Of a stretch of DNA of 64,000 nt, positions 33,171 through 45,599 are shown piece after piece; the first letter of the stretch is position 1; each line of letters begins with the position of its first letter. A program made the translations under genes and the position numbers. A model generated the notes under the pieces. The model worked only from the letters and a program-made list of their open reading frames with translations, had not been told where the DNA came from and did no database searches. The stretch is from the NCBI RefSeq assembly GCF_017562075.2, contig NC_054083.1:27596058-27660057 (forward strand). Direction: 5' to 3'. Origin of the DNA: Anopheles merus (taxonomy: Eukaryota; Arthropoda; Insecta; Diptera; Culicidae).

Positions 33171-36100
33171 CGAGCTGTGCAGTTTAGCCGGAATGGTAGA
33201 CCACATTCGGCAGTGAAAGCATACAGAGCGCTGAGTGTTGGGGATTAGTAGCTCTTGGTACTGGAGAGCACGTTTGGAGTGAACGGTTAAAATCGAAAGG
33301 CTAAACCGAATACGATACGAACGATCGCAAAAATAAAACAAACGAGAGTAGTGAGAGTTTGGTGTGCATCTTAAGCAAAAGTGAAAAAAAACAACGTCCT
33401 ACGTCCCACACGCGGACGAGTGATCACAGTGAAGCGTCGCAAATTGTGGTGTAACAGTTTGCTGCATCTGTTATTAAGGCGTTGCCCAGTGGAACATCAG
33501 TGAAAAGAATTAACGGAAAGGTTAGTGACAGACAAAACCATCACACAAAATGCTTCAACGGTTGGGATTCCGTTCCGGTGACTTTCAGCGGGCTTTAAAT
33601 TAACACTTTTCTGTAAATGCTAGTGCTGTTTCTATAACAAACAACGGAGCCCACACAAAGGGTTAAACATCATCTCGACGATGGGTTTGATTTTGGTAGG
33701 ATGAAAAGAGAGGTGAAAGATGCATAACGGGAAAAAAGAGATTATGCTTTAAGAACAAGACGCCCGGTGGGATTAATGATCGTTTGACCCGTCAACAGTG
33801 AATGAAAGGGAAAGAGAATTCTTTGACTGCTAAGATGGTAGTTCTTATTAGAATGCGAGGGAAAGTTTTATGGCCCTTTGTGGTGCGCTTGCATGAGCAA
33901 AGGTGCAATGAACTTTAAATAATGGTTTAGCGTTCTTTGAAATGATCTTGTAAAGATTAAGAGAGTTATATGGTTTATACCCTTACTCAATAACGGATTA
34001 TTTTACAATGAAAGTATTCTTGTTAAGAGATCGTAGGCCGACTCTATTTATTATCTCTGGCATCAGTAGATATTCCTAGGAATGCTAAGTAGATCTACAT
34101 TAGATTTGATCTCATAATCTGTAAATTGTAAGATCCAAGCCTTGGATGTGTAAGATCGTCATCATTCGTTCATTCAATTAAATTGAATAAAACCAAAAAT
34201 TGCTTTAGATTGGTCCATAAAATTTAAACTACTTCTTATATTACCAATCTGTGTCAAGCAGATTAGGAGATTTGCACAACTTCACTAATTGTGTTAATTA
34301 TCCTAAATCCCCCTTATGCCATATTCATATTATATAATAAAGTTGAATAGTGCTGCCATCTACTAAAGGTAAAGGCGCCGTAAATTGCCAACCAGTCCAT
34401 ATGCAACGCCACCATCATCATCGCACTTTCATATCTGCCGGCGGTGCGAGAAAGTTTGGTAAACTACTGTTTATGGTTCCAGCAAGATTCCCGCCGTGAG
34501 CTCATTGTATGCAAATCGCTGATCCGATCCAAAACACTCACACTTTCATCGTACGCATACGCGGTTCTTTTCCCCATGCTTTTCGGAAGTAAGGGGGGTG
34601 GGGGGGGGGGAGGTGGACAATAAAACATCTCAGCCACACAGACAGCAGCTCAAAACAAAGACATTTCATCTTTCACGTAACTCCGCTTACACCCAACGTC
34701 TTGTTCAAAATAAGGCATGGCGAGTTTACCGATTAGAGCAGAAACGTTAGCTCCCATCCTGCTCGATTAGGCTGGGTAGAAAGAAAAGCGCTCGATCTTG
34801 GCAGCGGTGTGTGTCCTGCGCAGCCCGCATATTTCGTAATTGGTTATTTTGGCAGACCGTGTCTAGACACGCGGGTTCGCCAAACGCCAACCGCCCACGC
34901 GCCGGCAGCGGCAACGGTTGTACAACGAGACCATAACCAGTCACGGTAAACAAAACGGGTAAATTTCACTTTTCATATTCCCACCCTAAGATTTGCGAGT
35001 AAAATCTTGGTGCAAATAAAGACGCGACAACACTTGCACCCGCCCTCGAGGGTGGAAGTCTAACCTCCACAGGACCGCATCATATGGCGTTGGCCAGTTG
35101 AGAGCGGTACAAGACGATGGGACAAAAAAAGGAACTAACCACACAAAAAAAAACAGTGTGAAGGCAGACAAATTCGCCCAATCATCTGGTGTCGATGACG
35201 GTGGTGGTTTCTGCGTTGGTTGTGCGAATTATGCAACGACGCGACCTCATTTCTCTAGCGGTGACCACAACACAACAGCACACACACACACACACATACG
35301 ATGACACATCTCACATGGTACCACTTTCGGTGAGCGGCGAAGGAACTACCTTCCTTATAGGGGGGACCGAGTCGGAAGTTGATTCGATCCGGTCGTTCAT
35401 CTTTGTCGATATTTTTGACAATAAACGATCGTGATCGTTGTTAACGAAGTATCATTCAATTTCAGCAGCTTCAGAAATTTTAATTTGTGTTTGTTTTTTT
35501 TCTGGGTTGCATGAGTTCATTCATAATACGAATGTGCTTTTCTTTTCTTCACCGTCAAATGTAAACAGTTGATCTTTGCTGCAAAACGACAACACAAGAT
35601 CGCTCCAGCTACAAGATAATAAGACACTTGCGCGAGTCATACTTTTTGCGAAAGTAAAAGTTTCCGTTTTTTCTGTGCTTCAACGTCTGTACGTTTCTGG
35701 CCCCTCCGTACAGCAACGGTTTAACGATTCTTCCTGTTTATACTTGTGTGATGCCATACTTTTTTTACTTTTTCCCTTTTCTTTCTTCACGCCGTTGACG
35801 ATCAAATCAGTGAAACACTTTCGTCTTCTTTATATCGGGCCTGGCGCATTGTATGCTGGCTGTGGTGAAGTTTTGCTTCTCATCTTCACACACACACACA
35901 CACACGCCCATTTCCCCCAGGTGCCGTTAAAAAGCCGGGCAAGGAAGTGAAACATTTTCGAGGCCAACCATTCCCGGTGTAAGATAGCTCGAGATGGATT
36001 TCGTAAGCCAAGCGAACCGAAACCGAGGGGAAGGTGAGGGGCGTTCACAAAGGGTAGAAAGGTTATTGTTTACCGTAGGTTTCAACAGGCACGAGCAAAG

Positions 36101-37031
36101 CCACCGAGATCGTCGGCAGTCGTTGGATGTTTCTTTGTGCTGGTTTTATGCAAAATTCAAACCATTTGCTTTGGTGGTTCACTTGCCCCGCCATTTCACC
36201 GCGTCGGTTCAGGCAAAGGGTGAAAGGAAATTACATCGTTTGTGGTACATCAGGGTCATCACGCTATTGTGACCCGCGGGGCGGTCGTGATGTGTACGTT
36301 GCACTTATTTCCGGGACTGCTCGACACTATTTGCCAGTCTTGACAAAGAGGTACTGAAAATAACGTTACAAAACTCCTTTAAAAAATTCTGTTTACTAAA
36401 GATCGACCACGATGATCGACAATGTCAAGTTCAACAAACATTTTTGAGAAATCATCGACACCCTCTAGGTGGATCGATGAGCTAACGTACACGCTTCCTT
36501 CGCTGCTTTTAAGCCTTTCTTCCAACGGTGCTCGGCCATACACTGCTTGACCGCAGGGCATTGGTGCAGACGATAATTCACACCGTTAACACCAACTGCG
36601 GGGCCGAATTTGACGCGACTTCCGAGCGATTGGATGCAGTCACTTTCGCCTTTTACACTGCTCGGCGTCTTACCGGCGTGGTTTCTACTCAAGCCACAGC
36701 TCCACCAGCCACTAAAATAAACAAAGAAACACAGGAAGGAGGAGGTTTAATGCATATTACCTCACGCGTTGTCAGTGAGCGATGCGGTCAGAGAGATGGA
36801 AAGGTTGTTAGGTAATCGTGGCTGGTAACCACAATAACAAAGTCACCATTGCAGCGGCGGGGGGTTATTTCGATGGTCAGATGGGTAATCATTTCTTTCC
36901 GCGGAAGTCATCCGGCGAATGTGGTGGCCAGTGGCACACACTATCCGGAAGCTCGGAAACAGTGCGTAATTGTATTTTTATTTTCTCTCTCTCTCTTCTC
37001 TTTTTGTCTCTTTCTGTGTGCTTGCCTTTAG
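33167..37031 (+). other. 5'UTR exon 1 and 3.5 kb intron of the serine protease homologue gene
   Basis: The noncoding exon 33167-33520 ends GGAAAG|GTTAGT. The intron runs 33521-37031 and ends in a CTTGCCTTTAG acceptor 15 bases before the start codon. The intron holds a G-rich run at 34593-34613 and CA repeats. I see no coding exon in it. Confidence 0.65.
34593..34613 (+). repeat. G-rich run (G6 T G11 A GG)
   Basis: Guanine tract with quadruplex potential within the 5'UTR intron of the serine protease homologue gene. Confidence 0.85.
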
Positions 37032-37046
37032 AGCAGTGAAGCTAAA

Positions 37047-40000
37047 ATGCGATTGATAGGAACCACAGCACTGCTGCTAGTGCTGTCAGCGGTTGCCGTC
37101 ATCGGTGCTGACGAGTGGGGTTGGCTTCCGCTCGAGGATGGACTGCAGGGCGAGGAGAAGGTGCGCGAGAAGCGGCAGGACATCGGAGTGCTGCCCGCTT
37201 CCCAGCAAAACGTCACCGAGGTTAGCGACGAGGACATCCTGAAGTTCATCCTCGACAGCGGTCGGCAAGGGCGCAGCCTCGAAGGGTTCGACGAGGTGTA
37301 CAGCGATCCGTCGGTGCAGGATGCCCTCCAGAATGCGGACGATGCGCAGGCACGGAACATCATCAAGGACAAGCTGTGTTCGCTCGGGCTGATGCAGTGC
37401 GACGGTCAAGGCGAATCGATCGAAGGCAAACGACCGTACTATCCGATCTACGCCCAGCAGCAACCGCCACGACCGAGACCCCCGGTACGAGGACCACCGC
37501 TACCGCCCCAACAGTACGCCCAGCGTCCTCCGCAGCCGCCACAGCAGCAAGCTTACCCACCCAAACCACAGCACCAGGGACCGTACGGACCACCGAAACC
37601 GATGCCCGTACCGAACCACGCGCAGCACAAGATCGGCTATGCCGGACCCCAGCAGCGTCCACCGTACAGTGGACCGCCGAACTCGTTCGCTGGCCCCAGT
37701 TACGCGTCGGCCTACCCATCGAAACCGCTCGGACCGATCTACGAGGGCGATACACCACCGTTCGAGTTCGAACCGATCGGAGCTGGCGAGAAGCTCTACG
37801 AGGGACCCCTCTCGAAGCCGGGACTTGTGCTAAACGAAGGACCGCTGGTAAAACCGGTAGAGCAGCACATTCACCACCACTACCACCACATCGACGGTGC
37901 GGCCGATTCGAAGACGGTTGTGGTGAACAATCCTGGCCCGGTGGGCGCTTCGGTACTGAGCGGTTCGGCCGTCGTTGGCGGATCCAGCTCGTCCAGCTTC
38001 AACAGCGGACTCTACTCGGCTGGCGGCGTTTACGGTGGCGCTCAGGGACTTTCGGGCGGTGGATTTTCCCCTCTCGCTGGGTCTGACTTTGATTACAAAG
38101 AGCTGAAGGGCGTTAACAACAACAATGGCTTCGGGCAGTCGGGAGTGTATGCCGCCCAGTCGAAGCCTGTGTTTGAGGGTTCGTCGTCTTCGTTCGGGCA
38201 GGGAAGCCAGAGCAGTCTGTACAACCAGGGACCGGCACAGTTTGGCAGCAATTCACTGTACAGTGGCGAGAGCTCCAGTACGTACCAGGGTGGCAATGGA
38301 GCGGGCTTCCATTCCTCCAATCCGGCGCTGTATAAGAAGGAGCTGAACGTTAAGGGACCGGCCGCTTCGAATGGTTTGGGCACGTACTCCGGCAATAGCT
38401 ACAGCAAGTACAGTCAATACGCCAATGGACAGTATGCCGCGAACGGAGGACAGTTTGGCTCTAGCGGAGGACAGTTCGGAGCAAATGGAGGCCAGTTCGG
38501 AGCAAATGGAGGCCAGCAGTTCGGTGCAAATGGAGGCCAGCAGTTCGGTGCAAATGGAGGCCAGTTCGGTGCTAACGGTGGACAGTACAGTCAATTCGCC
38601 AACGGAAACGGTATTGAGGATTGCGTCTGTGTGCCGTACGATCAGTGCCCGGCGCAGGATGTGATCGGCCGCAAGGACGATCTGATTCTACCGCTGGACC
38701 CGCGTAATCTCAAGACGGACATTGAAGCGGCAGCTGATGAGGTGGTAATTACCGATGGAAATGGTACGATGACAGTGGTGCGCGTACCGAAGAATGCCAC
38801 AGCGGAACCGGAAACGAAGACGAAGAAGATCAGCAAACGCGAGGCAGCGGAGGGCAAATCGAACGAGGCAAAGGATAAGGCCAGTATTGAACCGGTAAGT
38901 GTGATACAGTTTAATACTTGTGCTGATCTGGTACTGTTAACCAATACTACTACTACTGAATGCTCAAAATTCCATTTTAACCCCGTTCCGTTCGGCTCGC
39001 ATTAAAAAAAAACCCACACGCACACACACACCCACAGAAAAACAAAATACTCAAACTACTCAAAGGCGCCTTGCCCACAACTAAACCCTAATCCTTAATG
39101 TCCTAACCTATCGTGTGCTGAGATCCCCTTAAAATCCCATGTCTAAGATGTCTGAGAATTGAGAGAGCGAAGAGAGATTTCCCGTTGTACGTGGCGATCA
39201 AGTACCAAGCTCGTACGATCAGGATGTTTGTTTGGTGATAGAAACCGGAAATCGGAAGCGATACTGACACCGCAGGGCTTGACTGTTGCCACCATTTAAG
39301 GCCACCAAATTGGCCCATCAAAAAAAAAACCACAGACGCTAGAATAATACACTGGAACGCAGACAAACTTTTGACTTCCAATAGAGAAGCTCCACGAACT
39401 TGGATGGCAATGGAACTATGGATGTCCGTTCCTTGGTCTGTATTTGCCAAAAAGGAAAGGAATTGAAACACAAACACAACCCTAAACGAAGATTCACACA
39501 CACACACACATTAAAAACCCCCCTCGCAATACGCCACCTTTCTCCACTCATAGACGCCGTGCGGCACGGGTTGTTTAATGGGAAAACGCTTGCGCTTGCC
39601 TATTAACCGGTCGACGGAACGCCCTATGTTGTGAGCGTGCGTGCGCGTGTTGGTGGTATGTGTGAGCGTACGTGTATGTGCCAGCAATTGTCCGCAGTGT
39701 TTCCTAATCCTTTTCCCCCCAAATCACCCTTTGCCCTCTTTGTTCCTCTTCTCTCAACTGTATTGTTTTAGCGTTTGTTGGGTGGTGGTAACGGTGGAGA
39801 CAAGAAGGTAGTGCCCACGTTTGGAGTATCGTTCGGTTTGCCGTACCCGACCGGCGGCTACCCGCTCAACCCGTACGGTCCTCACCCCGCCCCGAACCCT
39901 TACTTTGGATCGCTCAGTGCCAATGGCTTAAATCTGGGGCTGATCAACGTCAACCCGCTCCTGTCGCTGCAGGTGACAAAGGACGAGTACGGCGACAAGG

Positions 40001-42106
40001 TGCTGAAACCGTTGGTCAACCTGCACGTCACACCGACCGAAAACATTGTGCACAAGATTGGCGGGCTGCTGGCGGCCAAAAAGCAAAACATTTACCACGT
40101 GTTCAATCAGCACGAACACTACCACTCCCACCACGGCGGCTATCCGAGGCCGCCGCCAATCTACCATCCCCATCACGTGCACGGGCCGCCTCCACCGTAC
40201 GTTGACGGGCCGATTCTTTCCCGCCCACCGCCGTTTGGCCACGGCCACGGCCATCCCGAGCTGATCTACACCAAGCCGCCCGGTCCGATTTACACCGGAG
40301 GTCCGGGAGGTTTTAATCGACCGCCTCCTCCACCGTTTGTTGGAGGTCAGCCACCGTTTGGGGGACCCGTTGGGCCCCACTTTGGACCACAGGTTGGGCC
40401 GGCGGGCGGCTTTGGCCCAGCTGGTTTTGGTGGTGGTCCCAGGCCTCCGTATTTCCGTGACGCTTCCTCGGTGGTGAAGAACGGCGAGGACACTGAGTAC
40501 TACGACAATGTTGAGTTGGGTCGTAGCACGAACGTAACGTTTGCTGGTGAAAGTACGAACGCTTACCGGCCTGCCGGTAACTTCAAGTACCAGTCGGTAT
40601 ATCCGCAAAATGCGCCGAACAACATCAATGCGAACAGAGCTCAGTACGGTCGGCAGTACCAGAACTATAGGCACGAGATCAGCGAGCTACCTGCAGACCG
40701 ATCTAACGCTGTACGACTTCCATCCTCCATTCCGACCCAGAGTGTGCCCACGCCGGCACCGGGCCACGCGCAGGGTAGCCCCACGATCAGCTTCCCAAGC
40801 AGCCGACGCAGACGCCGGGCCACGGACGTCAGTGTGCCGGAATCGCTGGAAGAAGGTCAAGAAACGGTAAAGCAAGTTGAAGAATCAGTTGCGGTTGAAT
40901 CCTCTTCCGTACAGGAAAAATCTTTCTCCACCGAAAAGGTATGTAAATGCTTGGATGGAGGTGCAGTTTTGCTGACTTCTCTGAAGAAGCTTCTTCTACG
41001 CAGTCCAAACAGGATTAGGTCACATAGAACACAACACTACTACACTTCACACTTCAATAACGGATTAAGTCACGGGAAGCTTACCGGGCAAATGGATGAA
41101 CTTTTCCACTCTTTTTGTTTCACAAATTTCACAGAGACAAGCGTACTACGGACCTCGCCCTGGTCAGCAGCAGCAGCAGTGCAGCGGTCGTCAGGTTTGC
41201 TGCCGTAAGCCCGTGTATCGCAATCCAGCGAGCCAGAATCTGGGCAAGTGTGGTGTACGAAACGCGCAAGGCATTAACGGCCGCATCAAGAACCCGGTGT
41301 ACGTGGACGGTGATAGCGAGTTCGGCGAATACCCATGGCAGGTGGCAATCCTGAAGAAGGATCCCAAGGAATCGGTGTACGTGTGCGGTGGTACCTTGAT
41401 CGACAATCTGTACATCATAACGGCGGCTCACTGTGTGAAAACGTAAGTAGATAAAACGCCTACCCAATCTGTTATATTTTAATGCCAATGCTTCTTCCAT
41501 TACAGCTACAATGGATTTGATCTTCGTGTACGCCTCGGCGAATGGGACGTAAACCACGACGTTGAATTCTACCCATACATTGAGCGCGATATCATCTCGG
41601 TGCAGGTACACCCGGAATATTACGCCGGCACGCTTGACAACGATTTGGCCATTCTGAAGATGGATCGTCCGGTGGATCTTACCAGTGCGCCCCACATCGC
41701 GCCCGCCTGTCTGCCCGACAAGCATACCGATTTCTCCGGCCAACGTTGCTGGACCACCGGCTGGGGTAAGGACGCGTTCGGTGACTATGGCAAGTATCAG
41801 AACATCCTGAAGGAGGTGGACGTGCCGATTGTTAATCACTACCAGTGCCAGAACCAGCTGCGCCAGACGCGCCTCGGCTACACGTACAACCTGAACCAGG
41901 GCTTCATCTGCGCCGGCGGCGAGGAGGGCAAGGACGCGTGCAAGGGCGATGGTGGTGGTCCGCTGGTTTGCGAACGGAACGGCGTCTGGCAGGTGGTTGG
42001 TGTCGTGTCGTGGGGCATTGGCTGCGGCCAGGCGAATGTGCCCGGCGTGTACGTTAAGGTCGCCCACTACCTGGACTGGATCAATCAGGTTCGTGGTCGG
42101 TTCTAG
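37047..42106 (+). CDS. Secreted clip-domain serine protease homologue (scarface-like), inactive
   Basis: Four coding exons, 37047-38894, 39772-40938, 41135-41442 and 41506-42106, encode 1307 residues with all junctions in phase. A signal peptide covers residues 1-20 (LIGTTALLLVLSAVAVIGA). A Pro-rich then Gly/Ser/Gln-rich region follows, with QFGANGG repeats. A clip-type cysteine set is split: DCVCVPYDQC at about 525-534 and CSGRQVCC after 1016. The trypsin-fold domain starts near 1040 with YPWQVAI and keeps TAAHC (His about 1104) and NDLAIL (Asp). GDSGGP reads GDGGGP, so the nucleophile is Gly at about 1257 and the protein cannot be a protease. The long exon 2 of the coding set carries a furin-like run of five Arg near 960. 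The architecture resembles Drosophila scarface, a secreted JNK-pathway modulator of epithelial basement membrane. That orthology is a judgement from memory. It could instead be another CLIPA-type immune homologue. AATAAA is at 42398-42403. Confidence 0.88.
38445..38586 (+). repeat. In-frame 21/24-bp tandem repeat coding GGQFGAN
   Basis: Six or seven units of GGQFGAN or GGQQFGAN, with near-identical nucleotide units (GGAGGCCAGTTCGG type) inside the serine protease homologue gene. The identical neighbouring units suggest recent slippage or unequal exchange. Confidence 0.9.
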
Positions 42107-43298
42107 GCGTGTAGGAGACCCACCCCATCCCAGATACGCCACACTATATTTATTGACCTACGCAGCGTAGTTTTGTAGAGCTTAGGGTACTATGAGCGAA
42201 ACGGACGGCGAAACGATATAATATGTATTAACAGTCTACTTCTTCGGCTGGGGCAAGGCGCAAATGCGCAGACCAGCCGGAGTTACAGTGTACGATGCTA
42301 TGTGCAGGCATTCGAGTGTGTGGAACGAGTTTTTTTTCGCGAGATTTATTGTGTATACCTAGCCGTAACGAAAATCGAGATTCTCGTGCATGAAATGAAT
42401 AAATTATTCTATTTATTCTGTCTTTTGTAAATGACTGTGATTGAGTTTTCTATTACTGATGACAAGTATGGACTTTTTTCAGGTCAACTAGTATTGCGAG
42501 TTATTCATGGGCCAGGGCACTACTTGAACAGACGACTTACGCAAGCTTCACCTGTCTCATTCAGGTCAGAATCTAGCACCACTAGCAACTGCCAGTTAGT
42601 CTGACGAAACACACGTAACAAATGGACGGAGAAATTACATCCAAGTTGACCTACAGAAGATCAGTGTCTGTGTTTTCGAAACAGTTTCCGATGAAGTACT
42701 CAGAGAGCCAAGGAGGTGCTCCCTCAACACCACATCTAGTAACCGAACGAACCGCCAATCTGAGCCAAATGAGGGGCGCTCCCTTGTGAGGAGAGTAGGA
42801 AGTTTGTGTCTCTTAAAATACTCCCGAAATAGATTGGATTCTTTGATTGATCTGGCCACAGTCTCCTTTGTAGCACAGGCGGATCTAGAACTAAGTTCAA
42901 AACATACATCTATTGCAATACTTGCTTGGTTTTGAATGGTTTCTCTCTAGGATAAGCGGGAAACATTCAATACAACCATCGAAAATGTTTACCAAAAACT
43001 TACCATTGCCTTATGATCATTACATGTTCGGAATTTTCATACACCCTAAATCAATTACGTCACACTAGATTTACATAATTTTACACACAAATTAGATATC
43101 TACCACAGTCATCACCAGCTTTCCCAATACTGCGGACATTTTGAGGTTATGTTTCTACTTTGCTCGCAACTGTCAGTGCGTTATGTCGATGTATTGGTGG
43201 GAGCGCTTCTCCTTTACCTACCTGCGTTCTACACACGTAAAGTCAGAGAAACGTAAACACGCCGTTTGCATAACATACGGAACACTTCCCGTGAAAGG
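42107..43298 (+). other. Intergenic stretch after the serine protease homologue
   Basis: 3'UTR with AATAAA at 42398-42403, then about 0.9 kb with no gene or repeat I recognise before mRpS34. Confidence 0.55.
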
Positions 43299-43930
43299 AT
43301 GGCCACGATAAAGTACATTGGCCGGACAACGGATTTCCGCGGCAAAACGCTGTGGGAAATTGTGGGAAATCTGAAGAACTTTGGTGTTGGACGGATCGTC
43401 GTGAGGAGCATGTTCGAACGATACCCGGAACCGAGCTTCATGAAAATAGTGAAAGTCGAAGCACTGCCTAACGAGGTAGGATTTGTTTTGGGTGATCCAT
43501 CGTTTCCACGCAGCGTTTCGTTATGACCCAATCGCCTCTGCTTAATTCTTAACAGGAACCGGCCCGAAAGGTGCGCGTCACGGTGGAGAAAACGTTCCGA
43601 GGTCAAAAAAGCCCCAACTTGGTACAGATCGAAAGTGTGTCCTACAAGGCGGACTACCGGCTGCTGTCAAAACACGAGGAAGCATCGTACTGCAAGCTGG
43701 TCGACCGGGCGGAAAAGATATTCCCGCGCGAGATCGATCTACCGCCACTGTTGCAAGAGTTCATTGCGCGCGAGACGGGTAAACCTGCGCCGAAAGTTCC
43801 GATCAAGCTAAAGGCCGGCCGGGAAAGCAGGTACCGCGTGGCGCAGGAAGGCGAACAGCCAACGGTTGAGGTTGCAATGAACATCGGCAAACCGGCCAGC
43901 CCAAGTCTGTACGCCGGCTGTGAACTGTAA
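43299..43930 (+). CDS. mRpS34: Mitochondrial ribosomal protein S34
   Basis: Component of the mitochondrial small ribosomal subunit. Exons 43299-43475 and 43556-43930 (80-nt intron, GTAGGA...TTAACAG, phase 0) give 183 residues. The N-terminal motif IKYIGRTTDFRGKTLWEIVGNLKNFGVGRIV and the middle KVRVTVEKTFRG and SYKADYRLLSKHEEA are diagnostic of the MRPS34 family as I remember Drosophila mRpS34. The start at 43299 (AAAGGATGG) gives the family N-terminus; an upstream in-frame ATG at 43266 would add a non-conserved 11-residue leader. Its stop lies 74 bp from the stop of OSGEP on the opposite strand. Confidence 0.93.
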
Positions 43931-44004
43931 CGTGCATTGAAATATAGTCTCTAATCAAGCTCATAAGCAATCCGTTTATTCGAACAAGAAATTATCGTCG
44001 TTGA

Positions 44005-45118
44005 TCAATCATCACGCCACGTGACTTCCACCTCGTCCGTCCGGAAGCGCTGCGTAATGGTCGCATCGTTCCACGCCATGCGCGATCCGCTGCGGAACAT
44101 TTCCCAGCCGGCGTGCGCTATCATCACACCGTTGTCGATACAGAACCGTTCGTCGGTCGCAAATAGCTTGGCACCGCGCTCCTCGCACATTATGCCCATC
44201 ATCTCCTGCAGGCGCACGTTGCATCCAACGCCACCGACTATGAGCACCTCGGCCGAGCCGGTATGCGCCATGGCACGTTCGGTCGTTTCCACCAGCATCG
44301 CAAACAGCGTCTCCTGCAGCGAGAAGCACAGATCCTCATCGGTCCATTTTTCCTCCTCCGTTGCCTTGGTTTGCATTTTCTGCTGCTTCCTCTTCGGGCG
44401 TGCCTTCTGCTCCAGGAACGACAGTATGCCCGAGAAGCTCATGTCCATACCCTTGACCGAGTACGGCAGCGGGACATAGTTTTTGCCCTTCTTCGCCATC
44501 TGCTCAATGTTGTATCCCGGGCTCGGGTCATTCGAAAGATGGATGATGCGTGCAAATCGATCCAAACAGTTGCCGATCGCAATGTCGATCGTTTCGCCGA
44601 AAATGCGGTACCGTTTGCAGGCGTACGAAATGATTTGCGTGTTGCCGCCGCTCACGTACAGTACGGTGGGATTAACGGCTTTCGTTATCAGCCGGCCCAT
44701 CTCGATGTGCCCGATGCAATGGTTCACCCCCAGTATCGGTTTGTTCCAGATTTGCGCTATCGTTCTAGCGACGATGGCCACCGCTAGTAGGGGCGGTGCC
44801 ATACCGGGACCTTTCGTGTAGCACACGACATCGATCTCGTCGGGCGCTATGCCCGACACGTCCAACGCTCGCTTCAGTATGTCCAGCACCCGGGACCGGT
44901 GATGCTGCGCCGTTTCTTTCGGTAGAAAACCTGGAAAGCAATGAAATGGGAACGTTAATATTAAATATTTCATTTTGAATAGTGCAAAATAATATGCCAA
45001 TACCTTCACCGGGCGGGGTGATGTACGTTTCACGCTCGTTCGCCAACACTTCGCCATCCCGGACGATTCCGACGCCAATTTTGTTGGCACTACCTTCGAA
45101 TCCGATCGCGATCACCAT
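44005..45118 (-). CDS. OSGEP: tRNA N6-adenosine threonylcarbamoyltransferase (KEOPS subunit OSGEP/Kae1)
   Basis: Catalytic subunit of the KEOPS complex, which transfers threonylcarbamoyl to A37 of ANN-decoding tRNAs in cytosol and nucleus. Exons 45118-45004 and 44930-44005 join inside GEG|F (donor GTATTG, acceptor CTTTCCAG) for 346 residues, the usual length. Family motifs in order: IGFEGSANKIGVGIV, TYITPPGEGFLPKETAQHH, YTKGPGMAPPL, the metal ligand block VNHCIGHIEMGR, YVSGGNTQIISY, AIGNCLDRFARI, FSGILSFLE, VGGVGCNVRLQEMM and DNGVMIAHAGWEMFRSG. The N-terminal MVIAIGFEGSA rather than a presequence indicates the cytosolic Kae1, not mitochondrial OSGEPL1. AATAAA at 43980-43975 gives a very short 3'UTR. 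Confidence 0.96.
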
Positions 45119-45599
45119 TTTGATAAGCTTAAATACAATGATTTGTATACAAAAAAACACTAAAAATATCGCTGATTATTAGCGATTGGCAAAAAAAACG
45201 AGTTGTTCCTTTCAGCAAATGCAAAAGCACACACACTGACAATTGAAAGTAAACAAGCAATCGCAATGACAGCAGGCCAGAGCCGCGGCTAGTTTTATTT
45301 TTAAATTCCTTCATTGCCCACCAAAACATTATCAAGTTGGCCGTTTTTCACCATTTTTAGTTTATTTTTTTAAGTGGATTAACTTTTTTGTATAAGAATT
45401 GTTTGCTTGAAAAATAGATGAGCAAATTAATACATTTCTTTCCATTCTCTAAGCTCCCAAGGTCAGTGATAAGATTCAAATTCGTCGGTAGGAGCTTCTT
45501 ATGCCTAAGCAATTTATTTAATTACATCTTGAATATCTAATTTTTCGTAAGCATTCCAACAATCAGCATATTATCCTAAGCACAACGTGAATCCTCGCA
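45119..45599 (-). other. Short intergenic stretch between OSGEP and YIPF1
   Basis: AT-rich 480 bp containing the 5' end of OSGEP and the 3'UTR of the YIPF1 gene. Nothing else seen. Confidence 0.5.

Noticed and set aside
42430..43230. Possible transposon remnant between the protease homologue and mRpS34
   Set aside because: I found no terminal repeats, no target duplication and no transposase or reverse transcriptase motif.
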